From Streptomyces venezuelae ATCC 10712 (GTDB taxonomy: Bacteria > Actinomycetota > Actinomycetes > Streptomycetales > Streptomycetaceae): a DNA stretch of 64,000 nt. The stretch spans positions 310,001 through 374,000 of the forward strand of contig NZ_CP029197.1 of assembly GCF_008639165.1 (NCBI RefSeq), read 5' to 3'. Numbering within the stretch: position 1 is the stretch's first letter; every line of letters begins with the position of its first letter. A model generated the notes under the pieces. It saw nothing but the letters and a program-made list of their open reading frames with translations. It searched no databases and was not told the DNA's origin. Of the stretch, positions 50,248 through 59,151 are shown piece after piece. Position numbers and translations under genes: made by a program.

Positions 50248-51717
50248 ATGGCAGTGGCACGCGTCGTCGCCACAGCGGACCGGACCCTGACGGGCCGGCA
50301 GCTCGCGTCACTGCTCACCCCGCCGCCCGAGGGCCGGTTCGGCTACCGGGAGCTGGCGCGGGCCGTGCGGGAGGCGCTGCTCGACGGGCGGGTGGCACTG
50401 CGGTTGCGGCTGCCGGCCGAGCGGGAGCTGGCCACGGTGTTCGCGGTGAGCCGGACGACGGTGACCGGGGCGTACGACCTGCTGCGGGAGAGCGGATACG
50501 CGCACAGCCGACGCGGCGCGGGCACCTGGACGGCGCTGCCGGAGAACCAGGCTCCGACCGCCCTCGGGGCCTTCCACGGCGATGCAGGGGCGGCCGTCGA
50601 CCTCGCCCTGGCCACCCCGGAGGCCCCGGCGGACGAGCTCGCCGCCGCGCTCACGAGCGCCGCCGCCGAGCTGCCGCGCTACGCCGGATCGCAGGGCTAC
50701 CACCCGTACGGGCTGCCCGTGCTGCGGGCCGCCGTCGCCGCGCGCTACACGGCCCGGGGGCTGCCGACCCTCCCGGAGCAGATCCTCGTCACCACGGGGG
50801 CCCAGCAGGCGCTGTCGCTCGTGCTGACGCTCCTGGGACGGCCCGGTGACCGGGTCCTCGCCGAGAACCCCTCGTACCCCAACGCCCTCGACGCGATGCG
50901 CGGCCGGATGCTCCGCGTCACGCCGGTGCCGGTCACCGAGGCCGGCTGGGACACCGGTCTCGTGGACGCGGCGCTCCGGCAGACCGCGCCCCGCATGGCC
51001 TATCTGATCCCGGACTTCCACAACCCGACCGGCCGGCTGATGCCGCAGGAGCAGCGCCGGGAGCTGGCCAGGGCCGCGCGGGCCACCGGGACCTGGCTGA
51101 TCGTGGACGAGACGCTGACGGACATCGCCCTGGACGTGCCCGCGCCGCTGCCCTTCGCGGCGACGGCCGCCGGGGGTGACGGCGAGCAGATCGTCTCCGT
51201 CGGCTCGCTGAGCAAGAGCTGCTGGGGCGGGCTGCGGGTCGGCTGGGTGCGGGCCGCGTCCCCGGTCGTGACCGAGCTGGCCCGGGTCCGGATCACCGCC
51301 GACCTGGCGGGTTCGGTCCTCGACCAGCTGGTGGCCGTCGCGCTGATGGACCGCCTCGACGTGATCCTGCCGCGGCGGATCGCGCAGCTGCGCCGGCGCC
51401 GGGACGCGCTGGCCGCGGCCCTGGCCCGCCATCTGCCGCAGTGGCGCTGGGAGACGCCGCCCGGCGGGCTGTGCCTGTGGATCGACCTGGGACGGCCGGC
51501 CGCCTCCGTCCTCGCCGCCCGCGGCACGCGGCACGGGGTGCGGGTGGAGGGCGGTGCGCGGTTCGGTGTGGACCCGGGCACGCACGAGCACCGCCTGCGC
51601 ATCCCGTACACGCTGCCTGAGGACGCGTACGAAACGGCGGCGGAGCGGCTGGCGGCGGCGCTCGACGGGGCGCCGGGGAGGTTCACCGACCCGGCGCTGC
51701 CGGACTGGGTGGCCTGA
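50248..51717 (+). CDS. MocR-family regulator (GntR helix-turn-helix fused to class I aminotransferase)
   Basis: 489 residues. Residues about 28-100 are a GntR winged helix (YRELARAVREALLDGRVALRLRLPAERELATVFAVSRTTVTGAYDLLRESGYAHSRRGAGTW). Residues 130-485 are a fold-type I aminotransferase domain with ILVTTGAQQALSLVL, DFHNPTG and the PLP lysine motif SVGSLSKSCWGGLRVGWV. These proteins sense PLP or an amino acid and regulate genes beside them. ATG at 50248 follows GGGGTG by 8 bases; GTG at 50239 is possible. It resembles the YczR-type group, but no YczE-type membrane gene is adjacent. Confidence 0.93.
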   Translation: MAVARVVATADRTLTGRQLASLLTPPPEGRFGYRELARAVREALLDGRVALRLRLPAERELATVFAVSRTTVTGAYDLLRESGYAHSRRGAGTWTALPENQAPTALGAFHGDAGAAVDLALATPEAPADELAAALTSAAAELPRYAGSQGYHPYGLPVLRAAVAARYTARGLPTLPEQILVTTGAQQALSLVLTLLGRPGDRVLAENPSYPNALDAMRGRMLRVTPVPVTEAGWDTGLVDAALRQTAPRMAYLIPDFHNPTGRLMPQEQRRELARAARATGTWLIVDETLTDIALDVPAPLPFAATAAGGDGEQIVSVGSLSKSCWGGLRVGWVRAASPVVTELARVRITADLAGSVLDQLVAVALMDRLDVILPRRIAQLRRRRDALAAALARHLPQWRWETPPGGLCLWIDLGRPAASVLAARGTRHGVRVEGGARFGVDPGTHEHRLRIPYTLPEDAYETAAERLAAALDGAPGRFTDPALPDWVA

Positions 51718-51786
51718 GCGCCCCGCGCCGGGGGGGCGGGCCTTATTCGGGTGCCCGTCGGCCGGGGTCCGTGTACGGTCCATCGA

Positions 51787-52290
51787 GTGGAACCTTTGAC
51801 CGACAAACAGATCCGCTCGTCCTTCGTGAACTCCACCAAGGGCGAGGCGGCACGACTGAAGCTGCCGCTCGACTTCGCCGAACTCCCCTGGGAGGACCTG
51901 GACTTCCTCGGCTGGGTCGATCCGGGCGCGCCGCTGCGCGCGCATCTGGTCGTGCCCCGCGCGGACGGCCCGGTCGGGGTGAGCCTGCGCGTGCCGGCCG
52001 CCGGCCGGACGAGCGCCATGAAGTCGAGCATGTGCCAGGTCTGCCTGACCGGGCACGCCTCCTCGGGCGTCACGCTCCTGGTGGCACCGCTCGCCGGAGC
52101 CCGTGGCCGCGAGGGGAACACCGTCGGGATCTACCTCTGCGCCGACCTCGCCTGCTCCCTGTACGTGCGGGGCAAGCGGCAGCCGAAGCTGCGCGGCCGG
52201 CGCCACGAGGAGTCCCTGACGCTCGACGAGCAGGTCGCCCGGCTGACGGGCAACCTGGACGCGTTCGTCGACCGGGTGACCTCGGGCTGA
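51787..52290 (+). CDS. FBP-domain protein (FusB-like treble-clef zinc finger)
   Basis: 167 residues. The C-terminal half carries MCQVC and, 40 residues later, YLCADLAC, four Cys that form the treble-clef zinc finger of the FBP/FusB C-terminal family; flanking SVRV-like strands and YVRGKRQPK are typical. FusB-type proteins bind elongation factor G and free it from stalled ribosomes or from fusidic acid. Actinobacterial members are untested, so a ribosome-rescue role is inference. The GTG at 51787 has TACGGT (51774-51779) ending 7 bases before it, indicating a leaderless mRNA. An in-frame ATG at 51751 lies upstream of that box and is rejected. Confidence 0.83.
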   Translation: MEPLTDKQIRSSFVNSTKGEAARLKLPLDFAELPWEDLDFLGWVDPGAPLRAHLVVPRADGPVGVSLRVPAAGRTSAMKSSMCQVCLTGHASSGVTLLVAPLAGARGREGNTVGIYLCADLACSLYVRGKRQPKLRGRRHEESLTLDEQVARLTGNLDAFVDRVTSG

Positions 52291-52304
52291 GCCCGCGTCA
52301 GGAC

Positions 52305-52333
52305 GGCCTTCCGGTGCGGCTCAGCGGAAGGCC
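52305..52333. terminator. Hairpin between FBP and glutaryl-CoA dehydrogenase genes
   Basis: GGCCTTCCG at 52305-52313 pairs with CGGAAGGCC at 52325-52333. The right arm covers the last codons of the dehydrogenase gene. It serves convergent genes. Confidence 0.55.
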
Positions 52334-53517
52334 TGTTCGCCGGTGAGCGCCTTGCCGATGACCAGGGAGTGGACTTCGCTCGTGCCCTCGTAGGTGAGGA
52401 CCGACTCCAGGTTGTTGGCGTGGCGCAGCACCGGGTACTCCAGGGTGATGCCGTTGGCGCCGAGGATCGTGCGGCACTCGCGGGCGATCGCGATGGCCTC
52501 GCGGACGTTGTTGAGCTTGCCCACGCTGATCTGCTCCGCGGTGAGCGCGCCGGCGTCCTTGAGCCGGCCCAGGTGGAGGGCGAGCAGCATGCCCTTGCCG
52601 AGTTCGACGGCCATGTCCGCGAGCTTCTGCTGCGTCAGCTGGTACGAGGCGAGGGAGCGGGCGAAGACGGTGCGGTCGCGGGCGTAGGAGACGGCCGTCT
52701 CCAGGCAGTCGCGGGCGGCGCCGAGCGCGCCGAAGACGATGCCGAACCGGGCTTCGTTGAGGCAGCCGAGGGGGCCGGAGAGGCCCCGGGCCTCCGGCAG
52801 CATCGCGTCGGCCGGGAGGCGCACGTCCTCCAGCACCAGTTCGCTGGTGACGCTCGCCCGCAGCGACAGCTTCATCTTGATCTCCGGGGCGCTGAACCCG
52901 GGGGTGCCGGCCGGGACGAGGAAGCCGCGTACGCCGTCCTCGGTACGGGCCCAGACGACGGCGACGTCGGCCACGGAGCCGTTGGTGATCCACATCTTGG
53001 TGCCGTTGAGGATCCAGTCGGAGCCGTCACGCTTGGCGTTGGTCCGCATGGCGCCCGGGTCCGAACCCGCGTCGGGCTCGGTGAGGCCGAAGCAGCCGAT
53101 GTACTCCCCCGCCGCCATCTTGGGCAGCCAGCGCTGCTTCTGCTCCTCGGAGCCGTACTTCCAGATCGCGTACATGGCGAGCGAGCCCTGCACGGAGACG
53201 AGCGAACGCAGCCCGGAGTCGACGGCCTCCAGCTCCAGGCAGGCCAGGCCGTACGCGACGGCGTTGGTGCCCGCGCAGCCGTAGCCCTCCAGGTGCATGC
53301 CGAGCACGCCGACGCGGCCGAGGGTGCGGGCGAGTTCGCGGGCGGGGATCTCGCCCTTCTCGAACCAGCCGGCGACGTGCGGGCGCAGTTCGCGGTCGGC
53401 GAGGGCACGCACGGTGCCGCGGATCTCGCGCTCCTCGTCGGTCAGCAGTCCGTCGACGGCGAGCAGGTCGAAGGGGTGGACAGGAGAGGTGCTGGACTGC
53501 GACGACTGCGACTTCAC
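52321..53517 (-). CDS. gcdH: Glutaryl-CoA dehydrogenase
   Basis: 398 residues. Strong similarity to human GCDH along the whole chain: GYGCAGTNAVAYGLACLELEAVDSGLRSLVSVQGSLAM, GCFGLTEPDAGSDPGAMRT, LNGTKMWITNGSVADVAVVWART, KLSLRASVTSELVLEDV, GPLGCLNEARFGI and the catalytic Glu in VLTYEGTSEVHSLVIGKALTG. It oxidises and decarboxylates glutaryl-CoA to crotonyl-CoA in lysine/tryptophan/glutarate breakdown. GTG at 53517 follows AGGAGG. It diverges from a CaiB/BaiF CoA-transferase gene, which fits glutarate activation, with a GntR-type palindrome between them. Confidence 0.93.
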   Translation of the reverse strand: MKSQSSQSSTSPVHPFDLLAVDGLLTDEEREIRGTVRALADRELRPHVAGWFEKGEIPARELARTLGRVGVLGMHLEGYGCAGTNAVAYGLACLELEAVDSGLRSLVSVQGSLAMYAIWKYGSEEQKQRWLPKMAAGEYIGCFGLTEPDAGSDPGAMRTNAKRDGSDWILNGTKMWITNGSVADVAVVWARTEDGVRGFLVPAGTPGFSAPEIKMKLSLRASVTSELVLEDVRLPADAMLPEARGLSGPLGCLNEARFGIVFGALGAARDCLETAVSYARDRTVFARSLASYQLTQQKLADMAVELGKGMLLALHLGRLKDAGALTAEQISVGKLNNVREAIAIARECRTILGANGITLEYPVLRHANNLESVLTYEGTSEVHSLVIGKALTGEQAFR

Positions 53518-53570
53518 GGACGGCCTCCTGGCGGCTGTGGCGACTCGGCGAGCCGAAGCGTAGCGGTAGA

Positions 53571-53601
53571 TCGGATATTGGATCCAGTATTGAAAATCCG
53601 A
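53571..53601. promoter_or_regulatory. GntR-type operator between the glutarate genes
   Basis: ATATTGGATCCAGTAT (53575-53590) is a near-perfect palindrome centred on TGGATCCA, the pattern of FCD-type GntR operators. It is flanked by a second inverted repeat, TCGGAT (53571-53576) and ATCCGA (53596-53601). It lies midway between the divergent dehydrogenase and CoA-transferase genes and is A/T-rich. The GntR gene downstream of the transferase is the likely regulator. Confidence 0.65.
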
Positions 53602-53652
53602 TATCCCCGCCGTACGGTCCGACGGGATCCGATCGGCGTGAGGGAGAACCGC

Positions 53653-54843
53653 ATGCGCACAGACCAACCGGACACCCCACCGGCGGGTGCCCTGTCCGGG
53701 ATCGTCGTCGCCGACTTCGGCCGGGTCCTGGCGGGGCCGTACATGACGATGCTCCTCGCCGACCTGGGCGCGGACGTGATCAAGATCGAGCGGCCCGGGT
53801 CCGGTGACGACACGCGCGCGTGGGGGCCGCCGTTCGCGGGCGGCGAGGCCACGTACTTCCTCGGGGTGAACCGGAACAAGCGGTCCGTCACGCTCGACCT
53901 CACGGACCCCGGTGACCTGGCGGCGGCACGCGCGATCGTGGACCGGGCGGACGTCCTGGTGGAGAACTTCCGCCCCGGCACGATGGAGAAGCTCGGCCTC
54001 GGGTACGAGGACGTGCGGGCCGGCAACCCCGGGCTCGTCTACTGCTCGGTGACCGGCTTCGGCACCGGCGAGGGCGCCCGGCTGCCCGGCTACGACCTGC
54101 TCGTCCAGGCCATGGGCGGCCTCATGAGCGTGACGGGTGAACCGGACGGTGAGGGCACGAAGGCCGGGGTGGCCCTGGTCGACGTCATCACCGGGCTCCA
54201 CGCGGGCCTCGGCGTCCTCGCCGCCCTGCGGCACCGGGAGCGCACGGGCGAGGGCCAGCGGGTCGAGGTGTCGCTGCTCTCCTCGCTGCTCTCGGCCCTC
54301 ACCAACCAGGCGGCCGCCCACCTCGGGGCGGGGGTCGTACCGCGCGCCATGGGCAACCGGCACCCGAGCATCGCGCCGTACGAGGTGTTCGAGGCCGCCG
54401 ACCGGCCGATGGTCCTCGCCGTGGGCAACGACCGGCAGTTCCGGGCGCTCTGCGAGCGGCTCGGGCTGCCCGGCCTCGCCGGGGACGCCCGCTTCGCGAC
54501 CAACACGGCCCGGGTCGCCCACCGGGAGGAGCTGCGGGCGGCCCTCGCCGGGCCGCTGGCCGCCCGTACCGCCGACGGCTGGTTCGAGGAGCTCACGGCG
54601 GCCGGGGTGCCGTGCGGGCCGATCAACGACCTCGCCGCGGCGTTCGGCCTCGCGGACCGGCTGGGGCTCGCGCCACGGGTCCCCGAGTCGGCGGCGGGTC
54701 CCGGTCAGGTGGCGCATCCGATCCGGTTCGGCGCCACCCCGGCCGCGTACCGCACCGCTCCCCCGGGGCTCGGCGAGCACACGGACGAGCTGCTCGCCTC
54801 CCTCGGACGGGCGGCGACGGGGACGATCACACGGACTCCGTAG
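53653..54843 (+). CDS. CaiB/BaiF family CoA-transferase, probably for glutarate
   Basis: 396 residues. Class III CoA-transferase features: GIVVADFGRVLAGPYMTMLLADLGADVIKIERPGSGDDTRAWGPPF, NRNKRSVTLDLTDP, the catalytic Asp in GYDLLVQAMGGLMSVTGEP, and PYEVFEAADRPMVLAVGNDRQF. The human homologue SUGCT moves CoA from succinyl-CoA to glutarate; here the divergent neighbour is glutaryl-CoA dehydrogenase, so the same role is likely. The ATG at 53653 follows GGGAGA. The GntR gene begins 81 bases downstream. Confidence 0.9.
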   Translation: MRTDQPDTPPAGALSGIVVADFGRVLAGPYMTMLLADLGADVIKIERPGSGDDTRAWGPPFAGGEATYFLGVNRNKRSVTLDLTDPGDLAAARAIVDRADVLVENFRPGTMEKLGLGYEDVRAGNPGLVYCSVTGFGTGEGARLPGYDLLVQAMGGLMSVTGEPDGEGTKAGVALVDVITGLHAGLGVLAALRHRERTGEGQRVEVSLLSSLLSALTNQAAAHLGAGVVPRAMGNRHPSIAPYEVFEAADRPMVLAVGNDRQFRALCERLGLPGLAGDARFATNTARVAHREELRAALAGPLAARTADGWFEELTAAGVPCGPINDLAAAFGLADRLGLAPRVPESAAGPGQVAHPIRFGATPAAYRTAPPGLGEHTDELLASLGRAATGTITRTP

Positions 54844-54924
54844 TTCCGTGGGCGTAGGAAGATGGTCGGCACCGGTGGAGGGATCCGCCGGTGGGCGGCA
54901 CGAGGGAACGGAAGGTCACAGGCG

Positions 54925-55596
54925 ATGAGCAGCGCGGTGCAGAAGCGGCGGCCGCAGACCGCCCAGCAGTTCGTCCTGGAGGAACTGCGGCGCGCCATCA
55001 CCAGCGGGGAGCTGAGGCCGGGCGGGCAGATCCGGCAGGACGCCCTCGCGGCCCGGTTCGAGGTGAGCCGCGTGCCGCTGCGCGAGGCGCTGAAGGCCCT
55101 GGAGGCCGAGGGCCTGGTCGTCCATCACATACACCGGGGCTACTTCGTCGCCGAGTTGTCGCTTGCCGACCTGGAGGAGATCTACCGGATCCGTGAGCTC
55201 CTGGAGACGGAGGCCGTACGGCTGGCGGTACGAAGGCTTCCGGACGGCATCGTGGCGACGCTCGAAGGCATCCAGCGCGAGGTGGAGCGGGCGGCGGAGG
55301 AGGGCGACGTGACGGCGATGGCGGCGGCGAACCGCCTCTTCCACTTCACCCTGATCGAGGCGTCGGGTATGCCGCGCCTGGTCCGGCTGATCACGACCCT
55401 GTGGGACTCCACGGACGCGTACCGCGCGCTGTACTACGCCGAGGATCCCCACCGGAAGCAGGCGGTCCGTGAACACCGCGCGGTCATCTCCTCGCTCCGT
55501 CAGGGCGACGAGGAGGCCACCGTCCGGTGGCTCGACGAACACCGCGCCCACGCGGTGGCGGCCCTGCGCGAGGTCCTGGACCTGGAGCGGGACTGA
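54925..55596 (+). CDS. GntR-family regulator, FCD (FadR) subfamily
   Basis: 223 residues. Winged helix TAQQFVLEELRRAITSGELRPGGQIRQDALAARFEVSRVPLREALKALEAEGLVVHHIHRGYFV at about 12-75, then an FCD helical domain with its metal-site residues in RLFHFTLIEASGMPRL and HRAVISSLRQGDEE (Asp/His ligands). FCD regulators bind organic acids, often with Zn or Ni. Position after the CoA-transferase and the TGGATCCA palindrome upstream suggest it represses the glutarate genes and responds to glutarate or a related acid. ATG at 54925 follows GGAAGG; an earlier ATG at 54862 is less likely. Confidence 0.92.
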   Translation: MSSAVQKRRPQTAQQFVLEELRRAITSGELRPGGQIRQDALAARFEVSRVPLREALKALEAEGLVVHHIHRGYFVAELSLADLEEIYRIRELLETEAVRLAVRRLPDGIVATLEGIQREVERAAEEGDVTAMAAANRLFHFTLIEASGMPRLVRLITTLWDSTDAYRALYYAEDPHRKQAVREHRAVISSLRQGDEEATVRWLDEHRAHAVAALREVLDLERD

Positions 55597-55606
55597 GCCA
55601 GGGGGC

Positions 55607-55641
55607 GGGCGGCGGGCGGCGGGCGGCGGGCGGCGGGCGGC
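55607..55641. repeat. Heptamer tandem repeat (GGGCGGC)x5
   Basis: Five exact copies of GGGCGGC between the gntR and exonuclease genes, preceded by GGGGGCGGGC. The regular GGG runs could form a G-quadruplex on the plus strand. Such a microsatellite should be prone to length change. Confidence 0.8.
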
Positions 55642-55686
55642 GGTAAATCGGGTGCCGATCACCCCCGGCACTCCTAGGCTCGCCCC

Positions 55687-56289
55687 ATGACGCACGGGGG
55701 ACTGGTCAACATCGTCGACGTCGAGGCGACCTGCTGGGACGGCGAGCGGCCGCCCGGTGCGGTCAGCGAGATCATCGAGATCGGGCTGACCGTGGTCGAT
55801 CTCGCGGCGGGCGAGAGGCTCTCCCGGCACCGGATCCTGGTGCGGCCGGCCCGGTCGCGGGTCAGTGCGTTCTGCACCGAGCTGACCGGGCTCACCCAGG
55901 CCGAGGTGGACACCGGACTGGACTTCGCCGCCGCCTGCCGGCTGCTCGCCACCACGTACGAGGCCGGTGCGCGGCCCTGGGCGAGCTGGGGTGACTACGA
56001 TCGCAAGCAGTTCGCCCTGCAGTGCCGGGCCACCGGCACCCCGTACCCCTTCGGGCACCGTCACACCAACGCCAAGGCGGTGTTCACGGAGGCGTTCGGG
56101 CTGCGCAGGCGTCCGGGCATGGCGCAGGCCCTGGAGATCGCCGGGCTTCCGCTGGAAGGACGTCATCACCGGGGCGAGGACGACGCCTGGAACATCGCCG
56201 CCCTGGTGCTGCTGGTGGCCGGGCGCGACGCGTGGCCGGAGCACGGGCCGGCGGCCGCGGCGGGTACCGGGTCGGGGACCGCTCCGTAG
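55687..56289 (+). CDS. DEDDh 3'-5' exonuclease (ERI1/KapD-like)
   Basis: 200 residues. Exo I motif NIVDVEATCWDGE (Asp, Glu), Exo II region WASWGDYDRKQF, and Exo III HRGEDDAWNIAAL with the His four residues before Asp, so the DEDDh set is complete. VSEIIEIGLTVVDL and FCTELTGLTQAEVD are typical of the ERI1/KapD branch. It trims RNA or DNA 3' ends; the substrate is unknown. -10 TAGGCT (55675-55680) ends 6 bases before the ATG, so the mRNA should be leaderless. A TetR gene follows 49 bases later. Confidence 0.9.
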   Translation: MTHGGLVNIVDVEATCWDGERPPGAVSEIIEIGLTVVDLAAGERLSRHRILVRPARSRVSAFCTELTGLTQAEVDTGLDFAAACRLLATTYEAGARPWASWGDYDRKQFALQCRATGTPYPFGHRHTNAKAVFTEAFGLRRRPGMAQALEIAGLPLEGRHHRGEDDAWNIAALVLLVAGRDAWPEHGPAAAAGTGSGTAP

Positions 56290-56338
56290 GAGCCCGCGGA
56301 AGCTGCGGTTACCCTTGCGCCGGACGCGAGGAGGAACC

Positions 56339-56932
56339 ATGGGGCGGATGCCGTCGGCCGAACGACGCAGGCAGTTGGTCGAGGCCGCGATCAGGGCGAT
56401 GACCAGGGACGGGGTCGCCCGGACCACCACGCGGTCGATCTGCGCCGAGGCCGGTGTGTCGCTGAGCGTCTTCCACTACTGCTTCGAGTCCAAGCAGGCC
56501 CTCCTCGAAGCCGCGATCGAGACGATCAACGCCAACTACGTGGCGCGGGTGATGTCGGCGGTCGAGCCCGGAGCGACCTTGCGCGAGACCGTGCGGGGCG
56601 CGCTCCAGTCGTACTGGGACCATGTCACGGCCCGTCCGGGCGAGCACATGCTGACGTACGACCTCACCCAGTACGCCCTGCGCGAGCCGGGGTTCGAGCA
56701 TCTGGCGCGCGCCCAGTACGAGCAGTACGCGCTGTCGGCGGGCGCGCTGGTCGAGCAGGTCCGGGCGATGCGCGGTCTGGAGCCGCGGGTGCCGGTGGAG
56801 ACGGTCGCGCGCTACCTCGCGGCGGCGATCGACGGCCTGACGCTGCAGTTCCTGGTGCTCTCCGACGAGAAGACCGCCACTGACCTGCTCGATCTGACGG
56901 CCGATCAACTCGTGTCGCTGATCGAGGGATAG
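56339..56932 (+). CDS. TetR-family transcriptional regulator
   Basis: 197 residues. Helix-turn-helix RRQLVEAAIRAMTRDGVARTTTRSICAEAGVSLSVFHYCFESKQALLEAAIE at residues about 9-60. The C-terminal domain has GEHMLTYDLTQYALREPGFEHLARAQYEQY, as in regulators of lipid or efflux genes. GAGGAGGAA lies directly before the ATG. No obvious target operator is seen in the short gap to the exonuclease gene or in the 145 bases before the next gene. Confidence 0.92.
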   Translation: MGRMPSAERRRQLVEAAIRAMTRDGVARTTTRSICAEAGVSLSVFHYCFESKQALLEAAIETINANYVARVMSAVEPGATLRETVRGALQSYWDHVTARPGEHMLTYDLTQYALREPGFEHLARAQYEQYALSAGALVEQVRAMRGLEPRVPVETVARYLAAAIDGLTLQFLVLSDEKTATDLLDLTADQLVSLIEG

Positions 56933-57077
56933 CGCTCCGGAAGCGAAACATGTGATCGGGATGGGTGAACCCTGTCCCGGTGAACAGGTCATCTGTCCCG
57001 GACCCTTGACTCACTCCGCCAACACCGCGATCCTCGGGGCGCCCGGGACACCCCACCGACCGGAGGCATCGCTGACC

Positions 57078-59141
57078 ATGACTCGTCCCCTGACGCGCGG
57101 AACCGGCGGCAGATCCGCCCTTCTCGCGCTGTTCCTCGCCTTGGCCGCCGTGCTCTTCGGCTCCGGTCCCGTCCCCGCGGCCGCCGCCGGCGGCGCGTGG
57201 TGGGAGCCCACCTCCCGGCCCGCGGCCGACTCGCAGATCAACGTCACCGGAGCGCCGTTCACGGGAACGGACGCCCAGGGGAAGGTGCGCGGCTTCGTCG
57301 ACGCGCACAATCACCTGATGTCCAACGAAGGGTTCGGCGGCCGGCTCATCTGCGGCCAGACGTTCTCCACGGCCGGTGCCGCGGAGGCGCTCAAGGACTG
57401 TCCCGAGCACTACCCGGACGGTTCGGGCGCGCTCTTCGAGAACATCACGGGCGGCGCCGACGGGCACCACGACCCGGTGGGCTGGCCGACGTTCAAGGAC
57501 TGGCCCGCCCACAACTCCCTGACCCACCAGCAGAACTACTACGCCTGGGTGGAGCGCGCCTGGCGCGGCGGGCAGCGGGTCCTCGTCAACGACCTGGTGA
57601 CGAACGGCCTCATCTGCTCGATCCTGCCCCGGGACCGGAGCTGCGACGAGATGACCTCGATCCGCCTCCAGGCCCGTAAGACGTACGAACTCCAGGACTA
57701 CGTCGACGGGATGTACGGCGGCCCCGGCAAGGGCTGGTTCCGCATCGTCACCGACGCCGCGCAGGCGCGGTCGGTGATCGAGCAGGGCAAGCTCGCGGTC
57801 GTCCTCGGCGTGGAGACCTCCGAGCCGTTCGGCTGCAAGCAGATCCTCGATGTCGCGCAGTGCAGCAAGGAGGACATCGACCGGGGCCTCGACGAGCTGT
57901 ACGGGCTCGGGGTGCGCAGCATGTTCCTGTGCCACAAGTTCGACAACGCGCTGTGCGGTGTCCGGTTCGACTCGGGCGCGATCGGGACGGCGGTCAACAT
58001 CGGCCAGTTCCTGTCGACGGGCACCTTCTGGGCCACGGAGAAGTGCACGGGCCCGCAGCACGACAACCCGATCGGCCTCGCGGCCGCGCCGGTGATGGCC
58101 GCCAAGCTCCCGGCGGGGGTGAGCGTCCCCTCGTACGCCTCCGACGCGAAGTGCAACACCCGGGGTCTGACCAGGCTCGGCGAGCACGCGCTGCGGGGCA
58201 TGATCGACCGCGGGATGATGCTGGAGCTCGACCACATGAGCGTCAAGGCGGCCGGGCGGGCGCTGGACATCCTGGAGTCCGAGGAGTACCCGGGCGTGAT
58301 CTCCAGCCACAGCTGGATGGACCTGGACTGGACCGAGCGGCTCTACCGGCTGGGCGGCTTCGTCGCCCAGTACATGAACGGCGCGGAGGGCTTCGTCGGC
58401 GAGGCCGGCCAGAAGGCGGACCTGCGCGCGAAGTACAAGGTCGGCCTCGGCTACGGCACCGACATGAACGGGGTCGGCGGCTGGCCCGCCCCGGTCGGGA
58501 ACGGCAAGCCGAACTCGGTCACGTACCCCTTCCGCAGCGTCGACGGCGGTTCGGTGATCGACCGTCAGGTGACCGGCGAGCGCACCTGGGACCTCAACAC
58601 GGACGGCGCCGCGCACAACGGCATGGTGCCGGACTGGATCGAGCAGGTGCGGCTCACCGGCGGCCGGGGGATCGTGGACGAGATGGCCAAGGGCGCCGAG
58701 TCGTACCTGACCACGTGGAAGGCGACGGAGAACCACGAGCCGGGCGTCAACCTCGCGGCGGGCGCGCCGGGTTCGGCGAGTTCCTCGGAGTGGAACCCGT
58801 TCACCAGCTACGCACCGGGCCGGGCGCTCGACGGCGACACCGGGACGCGCTGGGCCAGCGACTGGTCGGACGACCAGTGGCTGGGCGTGGACCTCGGGGC
58901 CGTACGCCGGATCGGCCGGGTCACCCTGGACTGGGAGCGGGCGTACGCCCGTCAGTACCGGATCGAGGTGTCCGAGAACGGCACGGACTGGCGGACGGTG
59001 TGGCGCACGGACGCAGGTGACGGCGGGTACGACACGGCGGAGTTCCCGTCGACGTCGGCCCGTTACGTACGGTTCCACGGCGAGCGGCGGGCCACCCAGT
59101 GGGGCTACTCGCTCTACGAGGTCGCGGTGCACCGCGCCTGA
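57078..59141 (+). CDS. Exported metal-dependent hydrolase-like protein with discoidin (F5/8 type C) domain
   Basis: 687 residues. Signal peptide at about 12-45 (ALLALFLALAAVLFGSG, AAAA). The catalytic-like part (~60-540) has FVDAHNHLMSNEGFGG (metal HxH), VVLGVETSEPFGC, GVRSMFLCHKFDNALCG, LELDHMSVKAAGRAL and VISSHSWMDLD, a layout like membrane dipeptidase/amidohydrolase TIM barrels, with several Cys pairs. Residues ~555-685 are a discoidin/CBM32 domain (GRALDGDTGTRWASDWSDDQWLGVDLGAVRRI, YRIEVSENGTDW, ARYVRFHGERR) that likely binds sugars. It acts outside the cell; its substrate is not evident. GGAGG lies 12 bases before the ATG. Confidence 0.82.
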   Translation: MTRPLTRGTGGRSALLALFLALAAVLFGSGPVPAAAAGGAWWEPTSRPAADSQINVTGAPFTGTDAQGKVRGFVDAHNHLMSNEGFGGRLICGQTFSTAGAAEALKDCPEHYPDGSGALFENITGGADGHHDPVGWPTFKDWPAHNSLTHQQNYYAWVERAWRGGQRVLVNDLVTNGLICSILPRDRSCDEMTSIRLQARKTYELQDYVDGMYGGPGKGWFRIVTDAAQARSVIEQGKLAVVLGVETSEPFGCKQILDVAQCSKEDIDRGLDELYGLGVRSMFLCHKFDNALCGVRFDSGAIGTAVNIGQFLSTGTFWATEKCTGPQHDNPIGLAAAPVMAAKLPAGVSVPSYASDAKCNTRGLTRLGEHALRGMIDRGMMLELDHMSVKAAGRALDILESEEYPGVISSHSWMDLDWTERLYRLGGFVAQYMNGAEGFVGEAGQKADLRAKYKVGLGYGTDMNGVGGWPAPVGNGKPNSVTYPFRSVDGGSVIDRQVTGERTWDLNTDGAAHNGMVPDWIEQVRLTGGRGIVDEMAKGAESYLTTWKATENHEPGVNLAAGAPGSASSSEWNPFTSYAPGRALDGDTGTRWASDWSDDQWLGVDLGAVRRIGRVTLDWERAYARQYRIEVSENGTDWRTVWRTDAGDGGYDTAEFPSTSARYVRFHGERRATQWGYSLYEVAVHRA

Positions 59142-59151
59142 GCGCACAGGG

